Origin: AG25 sp035517615
GTDB taxonomy: Bacteria; Gemmatimonadota; Gemmatimonadetes; Gemmatimonadales; GWC2-71-9
Length of the DNA stretch: 41,900 bases
Direction: 5' to 3'
Assembly (NCBI GenBank): GCA_035517615.1
Contig: DATIYM010000062.1
Span: 1 to 41,900 of the forward strand
Numbering within the stretch: position 1 is the stretch's first letter; the number at the start of each line of letters is the position of its first letter. The notes beneath the pieces are model-generated. The model did not search any database and was not told the origin of the DNA. It worked only from the letters and a program-made list of their open reading frames with translations. A program made the position numbers and the translations under genes. This document shows, in pieces, positions 1 through 7,963 of the stretch.

Positions 1-896
1 CGCACACCGCTCAGCAGATTCATCGTCTCCTCGAAGGACAGGCTGCGCGCGTGCTTGAGTAACCCATAGGCCCGCCAGGTCTTATCGGCAACCTCGGTAG
101 CCGCCTTCTGCAGCAGCATGCCCCGCGCCTGCTCTTCGTACTCGATCACCTGGCGGACGATCTTGCCCAGGTGGTCGAGCAGCTCCTCTTCCGACTTGCC
201 GAGGGTTGTTTGGTTGGAGAGCTGGAAGAAATTCCCGACGACTTCGCTCCCTTCCCCGTACAATCCCCGAAAGGTGAGCCCCACCTGCGAGAGGCCCTGG
301 AGCACTTTGCCGATTTCCTTCGTCAAAACCAAGCCAGGCAAGTGGATAAGCACGCTTGCCCTGAGCCCGGTTCCGGCATTGGTCGGACAGGAGGTAAGAT
401 AGCCAAATTCCGCGTGAAACGCGAAAGGCAGCAACGCGCCCAGCTCGGCGTCGGCCGCCTCCAGAGCCGCATAGGCCTCCTCGAGGTCGAACCCCGACCG
501 CATGCCGTGAATCCGCAGGTGATCCTCTTCGTTAACCATCACGCCCACCGGCCCATGCACCAGCAGCGCCGCCCCAGGCCTGGGGCGGGTTTCCCGATCC
601 AGCCCCGCCAGCTCTTTCGAAACGAGGTGCCGCTCGTGCAGCAGCTGGCGATCGGTCCGGTCCATCTGATCGAGCCGAAACGTGACCGCTCCCGAGAGAC
701 GATCGCTCGCCGACGTGGCGTCCTGGACCTGCGTCAGAACCGCGGTGCGATCGGCGTCGCGGGCGCGCTGGCTGAAGGCATGGCCCTGGAGATTGCGCGC
801 AAGCCGAACGCGCGTCGACAGGACGACGCTCCCCTCCGGACCGGAAGCATCGAGCCAACTCATCCCGCCATCGGGGAGCAGCGAGAGGTCGATCAT
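1..896 (-). CDS. mcsB: Protein-arginine kinase McsB (3' end outside window)
   Basis: ATP:guanido phosphotransferase family. In Firmicutes McsB phosphorylates arginines on proteins and marks them for ClpC-ClpP degradation. Translating the minus strand from the ATG at 896 gives MIDLSLLPDGG, then the motifs STRVRLARNL (phosphagen-kinase N-lobe), NEEDHLRI (the loop found in McsB and guanidino kinases), SCPTNAGTGLRAS (around the catalytic Cys) and GNFFQLSNQ. The start ATG overlaps the TGA of mcsA in an ATGA, which fixes it. About 298 codons are visible and the gene runs off the left edge; the family is about 350 residues, so the C-terminal part is missing. It is the last visible gene of the prfB-lysS-lolCD-mcsAB operon. 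In Bacillus the next gene is clpC, which cannot be checked here. Family assignment is firm; substrate role is inferred from the family. Confidence 0.93.
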   Translation of the reverse strand, partial: MIDLSLLPDGGMSWLDASGPEGSVVLSTRVRLARNLQGHAFSQRARDADRTAVLTQVQDATSASDRLSGAVTFRLDQMDRTDRQLLHERHLVSKELAGLDRETRPRPGAALLVHGPVGVMVNEEDHLRIHGMRSGFDLEEAYAALEAADAELGALLPFAFHAEFGYLTSCPTNAGTGLRASVLIHLPGLVLTKEIGKVLQGLSQVGLTFRGLYGEGSEVVGNFFQLSNQTTLGKSEEELLDHLGKIVRQVIEYEEQARGMLLQKAATEVADKTWRAYGLLKHARSLSFEETMNLLSGV

Positions 897-1387
897 TCGA
901 GCACCCGCAGCCGATCCCGGAGCTCGGCGGCCAACTCGAAGTTCTCGTTCTCGACAGCGCGTCGCAGCTGTTCGCGCAGGTCGAGCAGCACGCGCCGCGG
1001 ATCGGCGCCGCTCGAACCGGGGACTGCATACCGCTCCCCGACATGCTGGCTCGACCCATGAAGGCGGCGCAGCAGGTCCCTGAGATGCCCCTCGAACGCC
1101 TGATAACAGAGCGCACACCCGAGCCGGCCGCTTTCCCGAAAATCCTTGAGGGTTGAACCGCAGGACGTGCACCGCAGACCGTCGGCGGGGGTAGGCAGGA
1201 CGTTGGTCGTCCCCTTCCCCATGGCCGTGATGAAACCACCGAGCGGCGATTTGAGAACGGTGACCCCGGTCTCGACCCCCTTTTCGTTGGCACACTGCTC
1301 GCACAGGTGGAGCGTGAGCTTCGAGTCGTGCTCCACCTGGGTCAGGTTGATGACCGCTTCCCGTTCCTTGCAGTTATCGCACAGCAT
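893..1387 (-). CDS. mcsA: McsA-like zinc-finger/UVR-domain activator of McsB
   Basis: 164 residues. The N-terminus starts MLCDNCKEREA and carries two CxxC pairs (CDNC, CEQC near residue 30), then a second zinc-binding pair (CTSC and CALC, about residues 75-100). The C-terminus is a UVR motif (LREQLRRAVENENFELAAEL), the UvrB/UvrC interaction helix pair. This is the McsA architecture. In Firmicutes McsA binds zinc and activates the McsB kinase. I chose the ATG at 1387 because it overlaps the lolD stop (TGATG); the open frame upstream to 1441 lies inside lolD. The 4-nt overlap with mcsB supports co-translation of kinase and activator. No CtsR gene lies upstream, unlike the Bacillus operon. Confidence 0.92.
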   Translation of the reverse strand: MLCDNCKEREAVINLTQVEHDSKLTLHLCEQCANEKGVETGVTVLKSPLGGFITAMGKGTTNVLPTPADGLRCTSCGSTLKDFRESGRLGCALCYQAFEGHLRDLLRRLHGSSQHVGERYAVPGSSGADPRRVLLDLREQLRRAVENENFELAAELRDRLRVLE

Positions 1388-2088
1388 CAGGGTATCGCAT
1401 TCACCGACTCGACCTGCGTGAGCCGCCCGTCCTCGAGCCACAGGAGACGGTCGGCGCGCGCGGCGAGCTGCCGGTTGTGGGTCGCCACGACGACCGCCGT
1501 CTCAAACTCCCGCGCCAGCCGGAAAAACGTGTCGTGCAGCCGCTCACTGTTGGCGTGATCCAGATTGCCCGAAGGCTCGTCGGCCAGGACCAGGACCGGA
1601 TCGTGCACCAGCGCCCGCGCCACGGCGCAGCGCTGCTGCTCGCCACCCGAGAGCTCGGCCGGCCGGTGCGACATCCGTCCCGCAAGCCCGACGTGCGCCA
1701 GCAGCTCCTCGGCCCGGGCCCGGGCCTCCCGTAACGGCTTTCCGGCGATCATCAGCGGCATCATCACGTTCTCCAGCGCCGAGAATTCGCGCAGAAGATG
1801 GTGAAACTGGAACACAAAACCAAGTTTCCGGTTGCGCACCTCGGCCAGCCCCACCGCGTCGAGGTCGGCGTAGCGCGATCCGTCCAGCCAGATGTCCCCG
1901 GCCGTGGCGCGGTCCAACGCGCCAAGCAGCTGCAGCAACGTGCTTTTCCCCGCCCCCGAAGCCCCGACTATCGCGACGACCTCCCCCCGACGGACTTCCA
2001 GGTCGATCCCCGACAGCACCTCCAACGGCTGTCCGTCGCCCCCGGCAAAGACCTTTCGCAAACCCCGCGCCTCTATCAACGCGCTCAT
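1387..2088 (-). CDS. lolD: Lipoprotein-releasing ABC transporter ATPase LolD
   Basis: 233-residue ABC ATPase of the MacB/LolD/FtsE family. Visible motifs are Walker A GASGAGKS (about residues 42-49), Q-loop region FVFQFHHLL, signature LSGGEQQR, Walker B VLVLADEP followed by SGNLD, and H-loop VATHN. In Gram-negatives LolD powers extraction of lipoproteins from the inner membrane for hand-over to LolA. The 4-nt overlap with the LolC/E-like permease immediately upstream makes the pair a unit. FtsE or MacB could be confused on sequence alone, but the partner has the LolC/E layout and no ftsX or macA is near. Confidence 0.9.
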   Translation of the reverse strand: MSALIEARGLRKVFAGGDGQPLEVLSGIDLEVRRGEVVAIVGASGAGKSTLLQLLGALDRATAGDIWLDGSRYADLDAVGLAEVRNRKLGFVFQFHHLLREFSALENVMMPLMIAGKPLREARARAEELLAHVGLAGRMSHRPAELSGGEQQRCAVARALVHDPVLVLADEPSGNLDHANSERLHDTFFRLAREFETAVVVATHNRQLAARADRLLWLEDGRLTQVESVNAIP

Positions 2089-3422
2089 TCGTACCGGATC
2101 GCGGTTACGGGGTTCAACCGGGCCGCCTGCAGCGCCGGATAGAGGGGGGCGAGGGTGGCGATGAGCAGGCTCGCGGCAATCACCAGCAGGGCGTCAACCG
2201 GCTGAGTGCGTACCGGGAGGTGGTCGATGAAGTAGATCGATGGATCGATGTGAATCCATTGGCCGCGATTCACCATCCCGCCCAGCACGAATCCGAGCGT
2301 CGCTCCGAGCGACGTTCCCACCACGCCGATGAGGACGCCCTGCGCCAGAAAGATGCGCCGGATGGCCGATTGCCGGAGGCCCATCGCCAGCAGGATCCCG
2401 ATTTCCCGGGTCTTGTCGCGCACGACCATGGTCAACGTGCCGACCACATTGAACGCGGCGACGACGCAGATGAGGAACACGACCAGGGCCATCGCGAGTT
2501 TCTCGAGCTTGAGCGCGGAGAACAACGATGCATTCTGGGACTGCCAGTCGAGCACGCGGTACGGGTATCCGAGACGCAGCTCGAGCGCTTGCCCGAACGC
2601 TTCGGCATTCCAGGGGTCGGCGAGCCGGACCTCGATTCCGGTGACCGAGGTGTCGAGTCCGGCGAACCGCTGCGCCACGCTGCGCCGCAGCGCGACATAG
2701 CTGTTGTCGTACTCGTACATGCCCGTATCGAAAATCCCGGTGACCTCGTAGCGATGATACTGGGGAACGAACGCGCCGATACTGGGATTGAATCGCGCGC
2801 CGGCGGGCGAAACCAGCGTGACCACGTCACCCGGGAACGCCGACAGCTTACTCGCGAGTCGCGTGCCGAGCGCGATGCCACCCTCGATATCCTGGCGGGT
2901 GGTCCGAAAGTGAAGATCGCCTTTGACGAAATGATGCGCGAAGCTCGTCACGGCGCGTGTCCCAGTATCGGCATCGACCCCGAGGACGATCACCCCTTCG
3001 GCGTAGTCGTGTCCCGCGGAGATCAGACCCTGCGTCATGACGAATGGCGCCGCGGCCTCGACGCCCTTGGTTTGCCGCACGACATCCTGGACGTGGCGCC
3101 AATCATCGAGACGCAGGCCCTCCCCGTACGTGAGCACGCGCAAGTGCGGGCTCGCGACGAGAATCTTGTCGCGCAGGTCCGATTGCAGGCCGTTCATGAC
3201 GCCAAGGACGACGACGAGCGCCATGACGCCCACCGTGACGCCGCCGACGGCGATCAACGTGATGAGCGAGACTAGCCGCGATGAGCGGTGACTCCGCAGA
3301 TATCGCAACGCGATCTGGCGCTCGAGCCGGGAGGGCCAGAAGTCGCGGCGAAACACCACCAGCAGCGCCAGAACGACCCCCGCCCCAACGGCGAGCGCGA
3401 CCGGTAACGGCGGGATGCTCAT
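2085..3422 (-). CDS. lolC: LolC/LolE-type lipoprotein-releasing permease
   Basis: 445 residues. A MacB-type periplasmic domain lies between an N-terminal helix (LVSLITLIAVGGVTVGVMAL, about 52-75) and three C-terminal membrane segments (about 315-440, FtsX domain) ending in NPVTAIRYE. The typical LolC/E entry RYLRS occurs at about residue 40. Unlike E. coli LolC/E, which start right at this element, there is an extra N-terminal hydrophobic helix of about 20 residues (PVALAVGAGVVLALLVVF). The protein may thus have one more membrane pass, or a signal-like N-terminus. It overlaps lysS upstream and lolD downstream by 4 nt each. A single permease gene is present, so the complex may be a homodimer (inference). 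LolC versus LolE cannot be separated. Confidence 0.85.
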   Translation of the reverse strand: MSIPPLPVALAVGAGVVLALLVVFRRDFWPSRLERQIALRYLRSHRSSRLVSLITLIAVGGVTVGVMALVVVLGVMNGLQSDLRDKILVASPHLRVLTYGEGLRLDDWRHVQDVVRQTKGVEAAAPFVMTQGLISAGHDYAEGVIVLGVDADTGTRAVTSFAHHFVKGDLHFRTTRQDIEGGIALGTRLASKLSAFPGDVVTLVSPAGARFNPSIGAFVPQYHRYEVTGIFDTGMYEYDNSYVALRRSVAQRFAGLDTSVTGIEVRLADPWNAEAFGQALELRLGYPYRVLDWQSQNASLFSALKLEKLAMALVVFLICVVAAFNVVGTLTMVVRDKTREIGILLAMGLRQSAIRRIFLAQGVLIGVVGTSLGATLGFVLGGMVNRGQWIHIDPSIYFIDHLPVRTQPVDALLVIAASLLIATLAPLYPALQAARLNPVTAIRYE

Positions 3423-4900
3423 GATTCGGGCCGGAGCATCGGAAACAGGATGACGTCGCGGATATTCGACTGGTCGGAGAGGATCATCATCAGCCGGTCG
3501 ATCCCGAGCCCCACGCCACCCGTGGGCGGCATACCGTACTCGAGCGCGCGCAGAAAGTCCTCATCGAGCTGCTGAGCCTCGAGATCGCCGGCGGTGCGGA
3601 ACGCAGCCTGCTGCTCGAAGCGGCGCCGCTGCTCTTCGGGATCGTTCAGCTCGCTGAACGCGTTTGCGACCTCGCGCCCCTGAATGAACAGCTCCCACCG
3701 CTCGACCCTGGCCGCATCGCCGCGTTTCAGTTTTGCGAGCGGCGAGAGCGCTACCGGGTAATCACACACGAAGGTCGGCTGGACGAGCGTTGGCTCCACG
3801 TATGTCTTGAACACCTCATCGATCAGTTTCGGTCCGGCGAGCGCGGCGGACTCCGCCTCGGGCATGCCGCGGCGGCGCAGCGCGTCGCGCAGCTGGCGAT
3901 CGTCGGCGCTGGTGAGATCGACCCCGGCGATCTCCTGGACGAGTCCGTAAAAGTCCCTGCGCGCAAACGGGCGCGAGAACGAAACCGTGGCGCCGTGACG
4001 CTCGAGCTGGGCCGTGCCGAACAGCTCGGCAACGAGCGACGAGAGCATTTCTTCCGTGAGCGCGCGCATCCCGTCGTAGTCGGCGTACGCCTCGTACCAC
4101 TCGGCCATCGTGAATTCCGGATTGTGGAAGCGCGACAGGCCTTCGTTTCGGAAGTCGTGGCCGATTTCATAGACCTTTTCGAGCCCGCCCACGATGCACC
4201 GCTTCAGGTACAGCTCGTCGGCGATCCGCAGGAACACCGTCGTATCGAGCGCTTCATAGTGCGTGGTGAACGGCTGGGCCGCCGCGCCGCCGTACAGCGG
4301 CTGGAGCACCGGCGTCTCGACCTCGATGTATCCTCGAGCGTCGAGGAACCGCCGCACGAAGCTCACGACGCGCGCGCGCAGCTTGAACAGCTCGCGCACC
4401 TCGGGGTGTACGGCGAGATCGGCGTAGCGCTGCCGAGCGCGTTGTTCCGGATCGGCGAGGGTGCCGTGGCGGACGCCGCTCTCATCTTCCTTGCCGAGCG
4501 GCAACGGGCGGAGTGACTTGGCGAGCAGCGTCACCGCTTCCACCCGCAGGGTGACCTCGCCGGTGCGCGTCCGGAACAGCGGACCCGCAACGCCGATGAC
4601 GTCGCCGAGATCCAGGAGCCCGATCAGCTCGTAGAGGTCGGATCCCAGTTGATCCTGCTTCAGGTACAGCTGAATCTTTCCCGACTGGTCGGCCAGGTGC
4701 GCGAACGTGGTCTTGCCGTGCGGGCGAAGCGCCACGAGCCGGCCGGCCAACCGGTACGCCGTTTCGTCGCCGTCACGAAACTGGGCGAGCGCATCGGCCG
4801 CCTGATGCGACCGATCGAACCCATACGCGAACGGCGCGATGCCGCGGCGCACCAGCTCCTGCAATTTTTCCTTGCGCGCGACTTCGACGAAACTCGTCAC
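3419..4900 (-). CDS. lysS: Lysyl-tRNA synthetase, class II
   Basis: 493 residues, the normal length for bacterial LysRS-II. The N-terminal OB-fold anticodon-binding domain covers about residues 50-150 (LAGRLVALRPHGKTTFAHL). The class II catalytic core follows with motif 1 (GYIEVETPVLQPL), motif 2 (RNEGLSRFHNPEFTMAEW) and motif 3 (GVGLGIDRLMM). It charges tRNA-Lys in the cytoplasm. It overlaps the prfB stop by 4 nt and the permease start by 4 nt, so it sits inside the operon rather than alone. Nothing unusual is seen in the catalytic motifs. Confidence 0.97.
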   Translation of the reverse strand: MTSFVEVARKEKLQELVRRGIAPFAYGFDRSHQAADALAQFRDGDETAYRLAGRLVALRPHGKTTFAHLADQSGKIQLYLKQDQLGSDLYELIGLLDLGDVIGVAGPLFRTRTGEVTLRVEAVTLLAKSLRPLPLGKEDESGVRHGTLADPEQRARQRYADLAVHPEVRELFKLRARVVSFVRRFLDARGYIEVETPVLQPLYGGAAAQPFTTHYEALDTTVFLRIADELYLKRCIVGGLEKVYEIGHDFRNEGLSRFHNPEFTMAEWYEAYADYDGMRALTEEMLSSLVAELFGTAQLERHGATVSFSRPFARRDFYGLVQEIAGVDLTSADDRQLRDALRRRGMPEAESAALAGPKLIDEVFKTYVEPTLVQPTFVCDYPVALSPLAKLKRGDAARVERWELFIQGREVANAFSELNDPEEQRRRFEQQAAFRTAGDLEAQQLDEDFLRALEYGMPPTGGVGLGIDRLMMILSDQSNIRDVILFPMLRPES

Positions 4901-5998
4901 GCCGCCTTGCTCCCGAAGCGCTTCAAATACGCTTCGATAAAAGGATCGATCTCGCCGTCCATCACACTCTGCACATCGCCGACCTTCAAGTCCGTCCGAT
5001 GGTCGTTCACCATCGTGTACGGCTGAAACACGTAGGAGCGGATCTGATTACCCCACGCGATGTCGGTTTTCTGCTTTTCGACCTCGGCCCGCTTCGCTTC
5101 GCGCTCCTCCACGGCTCGCTCGTACAGCCGCGACTTGAGCATCTTGAGGGCGGTCGCCTTGTTCTTGTACTGGCTGCGCTCCTGCTGGCAGGAGACCACG
5201 ATGCCCGACGGGAGATGTGTGATCCGGACCGCCGAGGACGTCTTGTTGACGTGCTGCCCACCCTTCCCGGACGCCCGGAACGTGTCGACGCGCAAGTCTT
5301 CGTCCCTGACCTCGATCTCGATATCGTCGTCGACGACGGGATAGACGAACACCGAGGCGAACGACGTGTGACGCCGCGACTGGGCGTCGAACGGCGAGAT
5401 CCGCACGAGCCGGTGCACGCCCTTCTCGGCCTTCAGGAGCCCATAGGCATATCGACCGGTGATCTGCAGGTCGACCGACTTGATGCCCGCTTCCTCGCCG
5501 TCGAGCATATCGAGCATCTCGACCTTGTAGCCGTGTCGTTCAGCCCAACGGACGTACATCCGCATGAGCATCTCGGCCCAATCCTGTGACTCGGTGCCGC
5601 CCGCGCCCGGATGGATGGTCAAGAGCGCGTCGCGCGCGTCGTCCGGCCCCTGGAGCATGTTCTGTAGCTCGAGGGCTTCGAGGTCCACGGCAATCTGACG
5701 GGCTTCCGACTCGAGCTCCGACGTCAGCTCGGTGCTGCCTTCAGCCACGGCGAGCTCGTTGAGCGCCTGGGCGTCATCCAACCGGCGGCGCAATCCGCCG
5801 TAGGGCTCGAGCCAACGCTTGAGAGTCTTGACCTCCTCTACGACCTGGCGGGCACGCTCGGGATCGCCCCAGATGTTGCCCTCTGCCATGGCGTGCTCGA
5901 GCTCTCCCAGCCTTCTCGCTTTCTCGGGAACGTCAAAGAAAGCTCCGCAACTCGGTGAGCCGACGATCGAAGTCCTGGAATCGTTCGGATAAGTCCAC
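4897..5998 (-). CDS. prfB: Peptide chain release factor 2 (programmed +1 frameshift)
   Basis: RF2 terminates translation at UGA and UAA. The long frame (from the ATG at 5889) contains RISPFDAQSRRHTSF with the SPF tripeptide for stop recognition and ASGKGGQHVNK with the GGQ loop. That frame lacks the usual first about 35 residues. Upstream, in the other frame, a GTG at 5998 has a good SD (GGAG at 6004-6007, 5 nt spacing). It encodes a 21-codon peptide ending FL at an in-frame TGA (5933-5935). A +1 shift at CTTTGAC joins it to DVPEKARRLGELEHAMAEGN, giving an about 366-residue protein that aligns end to end with the E. coli length of 365. First gene of the six-gene operon. The coordinates span both frames. 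Confidence 0.95.
5932..5946 (-). promoter_or_regulatory. prfB autoregulatory +1 frameshift site
   Basis: On the minus strand the sequence reads GGAG-CTTT-CTT-TGA-C. This is a slippery CUU codon in the P site, a poor UGA-C stop in the A site, and an internal SD-like GGAG four nt upstream of CUU. The E. coli site has AGGGGG three nt upstream of the same CUUUGAC. Low RF2 lets the ribosome slip to GAC and make full-length RF2, a negative feedback known for this gene. The slippery heptamer is exact; the internal SD is shorter than the E. coli one. Confidence 0.93.
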
Positions 5999-6030
5999 AG
6001 TCACTCCGCTTCTGCCGCCAGGTAAGATTT

Positions 6031-6064
6031 GAGCCGTCCGCGGGTACGCCCCCCGGGACGGCTC
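6031..6064 (-). terminator. Hairpin between the zinc-ribbon gene and prfB, probable terminator
   Basis: Perfect 9-bp stem: GAGCCGTCC at 6031-6039 pairs with GGACGGCTC at 6056-6064, with a G/C-rich 16-nt loop. It lies in the 88-nt gap downstream of the zinc-ribbon gene and before the prfB start. The following minus-strand bases (AAATCTT) are only weakly T-rich, so intrinsic termination is plausible but not certain. It separates the two minus-strand operons. Confidence 0.6.
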
Positions 6065-6086
6065 TTAACTTCCCAAATATAACGAT

Positions 6087-6917
6087 TTAGAACTGTTTCG
6101 CGCCGCCGGCGAGAATTTCGTTCAGGGCTTCGGTCCAGAACGGCGTGCTCTTCGCGAGCTCGTGTCCCACCTGCTCCGTGTACTCCTGCCAGCTCTTCTC
6201 GATTTCTTCCTTGAAGAGTTGGGGCAGTGTCCCGTCCCGGATTCCTTGTTGACGTTTTTCCGGGTGATAGACCACGAGGTCCGAAACAAGCGCGCGCGCG
6301 AGACGCCGCGCCTTTTGCTTCGGGTCTTGTACCATGAACGGATTGACGGGCCGCAGCGGACTCGCGGGTCGCTTCGCTCCGGCGCCTGCATCGGACGGGG
6401 GCGGCGCCGGCGGGGCGGCTGGCGGAGCTGTCGCAGCCTTCGGCTGCGACGGCGCTCGAGGTGGCGGCGGAGGGCCCGCGGGTGCGGCTGGCGCAGCCGC
6501 GGCCGGTGCAACGACTGGCGGTCGCACGGTGGGGGTGGCCGGAGCCACCGGCGGCGAGACCGGCGCGGCCTGCGGCGCCGCGGGCCGCGCGATCGCGGGC
6601 CGCGGGATTCCCGGCTGTGCCGGCGCGACCGGAACGGGAGGCGCGGGTTGCGAACGCGGCACGGCGATGGGCGGCGCGGGGGCCGGCGCAACGGCGGAGA
6701 CGGGAGCCGACGGGCCGGGCGAGGGCGACGTCGGCGCCAGGACAACCGGCCGTGGTGCGATCGCGGATGCAGCCGCGGGCCGCCCCGGAGCATCGACCGT
6801 GACGGAAACGACGAAGACGGCGCTGCACACGGAACAGCGCGCCCGCACGCCGCCGGCCGGGACCTTCGCGGGATCCACGCGGAACACGGTCGCGCACGAG
6901 GAGCAGGTGACGTTCAT
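6087..6917 (-). CDS. Zinc-ribbon protein with long Pro/Ala-rich linker, function unknown
   Basis: 276 residues. The N-terminal 36 residues form an MJ0042-type zinc ribbon (CSSC at 5-8, CSVC at about 28-31). Then come about 150 residues of Pro/Ala-rich low-complexity sequence, and a conserved-looking C-terminal helical domain from about residue 195 (QDPKQKARRLARALVSDLVVYHP onward, ending LNEILAGGAKQF). Similar zinc-ribbon/linker proteins occur in Myxococcota and Gemmatimonadota, but I cannot name a function. The C-terminal part, with its basic, helix-rich start, looks like a protein- or nucleic-acid-interaction module (inference). It overlaps the GGDEF gene stop by 4 nt, so the two are co-translated. 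Confidence 0.8.
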   Translation of the reverse strand: MNVTCSSCATVFRVDPAKVPAGGVRARCSVCSAVFVVSVTVDAPGRPAAASAIAPRPVVLAPTSPSPGPSAPVSAVAPAPAPPIAVPRSQPAPPVPVAPAQPGIPRPAIARPAAPQAAPVSPPVAPATPTVRPPVVAPAAAAPAAPAGPPPPPRAPSQPKAATAPPAAPPAPPPSDAGAGAKRPASPLRPVNPFMVQDPKQKARRLARALVSDLVVYHPEKRQQGIRDGTLPQLFKEEIEKSWQEYTEQVGHELAKSTPFWTEALNEILAGGAKQF

Positions 6918-7870
6918 CGGTCCTCGAGATCGGGGTCATGACGACGATCGATGACGAACACCGAACCAACCTGCGTCTTGGCGTAGCTCTTCATTTCCGT
7001 GGCCAGCTCACTCACTTGCGCGGGGTGCGTAAAGCGGCGGTGCCTGTTCGTTACCACGCCCACGGAAAGCGTCATGAGTGGCACGCGGTGGAGCTGTCCC
7101 CGCCGGTCCTTGCCGAAGTAGTAGCCGGCACGCCGGTCCTGCTCATTGTATTGATAAGGAACGAGCGTGTCGAAGACATCGAGCACCTCGCTGCACACGG
7201 CCGGAACCGCGTCAATCGGTATCACCATAATGAAATCGTCGCCCCCAATGTGGCCGACGAATCCTTTCGTCCCCACCATTCCCTTCACCACATCATGCAG
7301 AATGCGAGACAAGATATAGATGACCCGGTCACCATCATAATAGCTGTAGCGGTCGTTGAACTCCTTGAAGTGGTCCAGATCGGCGTAGCAGACCGCAAAC
7401 AGATCACCGCTGTCCATCCGCTGTCGGATGACGCGCTCGATCTCGGTGGTCCCGGGGAGCTTCGTGGACGGGTTCACAGCGACATCGCGTTCCGTGCGCG
7501 CCATCAGGCCGTCGAGACGGCTGGCCCGCTCCTCCGGCTCGAACAGCGGCGTGATGAATTCGTCCGCGCCGGCGGCAAACCACTCGCGTACCCGCTCCGT
7601 GCTATGCCGGGTCGCGACGGCCGCGAGGGGAACGATGGCCGAGTAGGAGTCGCTCTTCAACCGGGCACAGAGCTCAAGGCCACCCTCGCCGGGCCCATCG
7701 GCATCGATGAGAATGAGCACCGGCAGGGAGCGAAGCACCCGTTCCAGAACGGCTGCTGCGGTAGGGACCCGCACAACCGTGAGCTTCTTCGAGTCTACCC
7801 AGCACTCGAGAAACGGAGGGATTGGACGGTCTGCCGGCGAAAAGAATAGGATCGTCGGACGCGCCCGCAC
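6914..7870 (-). CDS. Receiver-like/GGDEF-domain regulator (GGDDF variant)
   Basis: 318 residues from the chosen start. The first about 130 residues resemble a response-regulator receiver. They include the strand LILIDADG with an acidic phospho-acceptor candidate, and GADEFITPLF where the usual KPF lysine is missing, so phosphorylation control may be lost. The second half is a diguanylate-cyclase fold with YADLDHFKEFND, a Gly-Asp turn (YYDGDRVI) and a GGDDF signature in place of GGDEF, with no RxxD inhibitory site before it. Activity is uncertain; it may be a degenerate sensor. I prefer the GTG at 7870, which has GAGGAG 4 nt upstream. An open GTG at 7924 has no ribosome site and overlaps a promoter-like element. 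Confidence 0.8.
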   Translation of the reverse strand: MRARPTILFFSPADRPIPPFLECWVDSKKLTVVRVPTAAAVLERVLRSLPVLILIDADGPGEGGLELCARLKSDSYSAIVPLAAVATRHSTERVREWFAAGADEFITPLFEPEERASRLDGLMARTERDVAVNPSTKLPGTTEIERVIRQRMDSGDLFAVCYADLDHFKEFNDRYSYYDGDRVIYILSRILHDVVKGMVGTKGFVGHIGGDDFIMVIPIDAVPAVCSEVLDVFDTLVPYQYNEQDRRAGYYFGKDRRGQLHRVPLMTLSVGVVTNRHRRFTHPAQVSELATEMKSYAKTQVGSVFVIDRRHDPDLEDR

Positions 7871-7902
7871 CCGGCTCCTCGCGTAAGAGGCTGTAGTACT
7901 TA

Positions 7903-7931
7903 AGCTTAAGTCGTTAGTGCTCACGTGTCAA
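7903..7931 (-). promoter_or_regulatory. Possible sigma-70-type promoter for the GGDEF gene
   Basis: TTGACA (7926-7931) followed after 17 nt by TAAGCT (7903-7908) on the minus strand. The -35 box is a perfect consensus match and the -10 box is poor. It lies just upstream of the start chosen at 7870, in the gap after the PorV/PorQ-like gene. Read by eye only. Confidence 0.35.
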
Positions 7932-7963
7932 ACGAATGTGCAAAACTTGAGATCCCAGTATGG

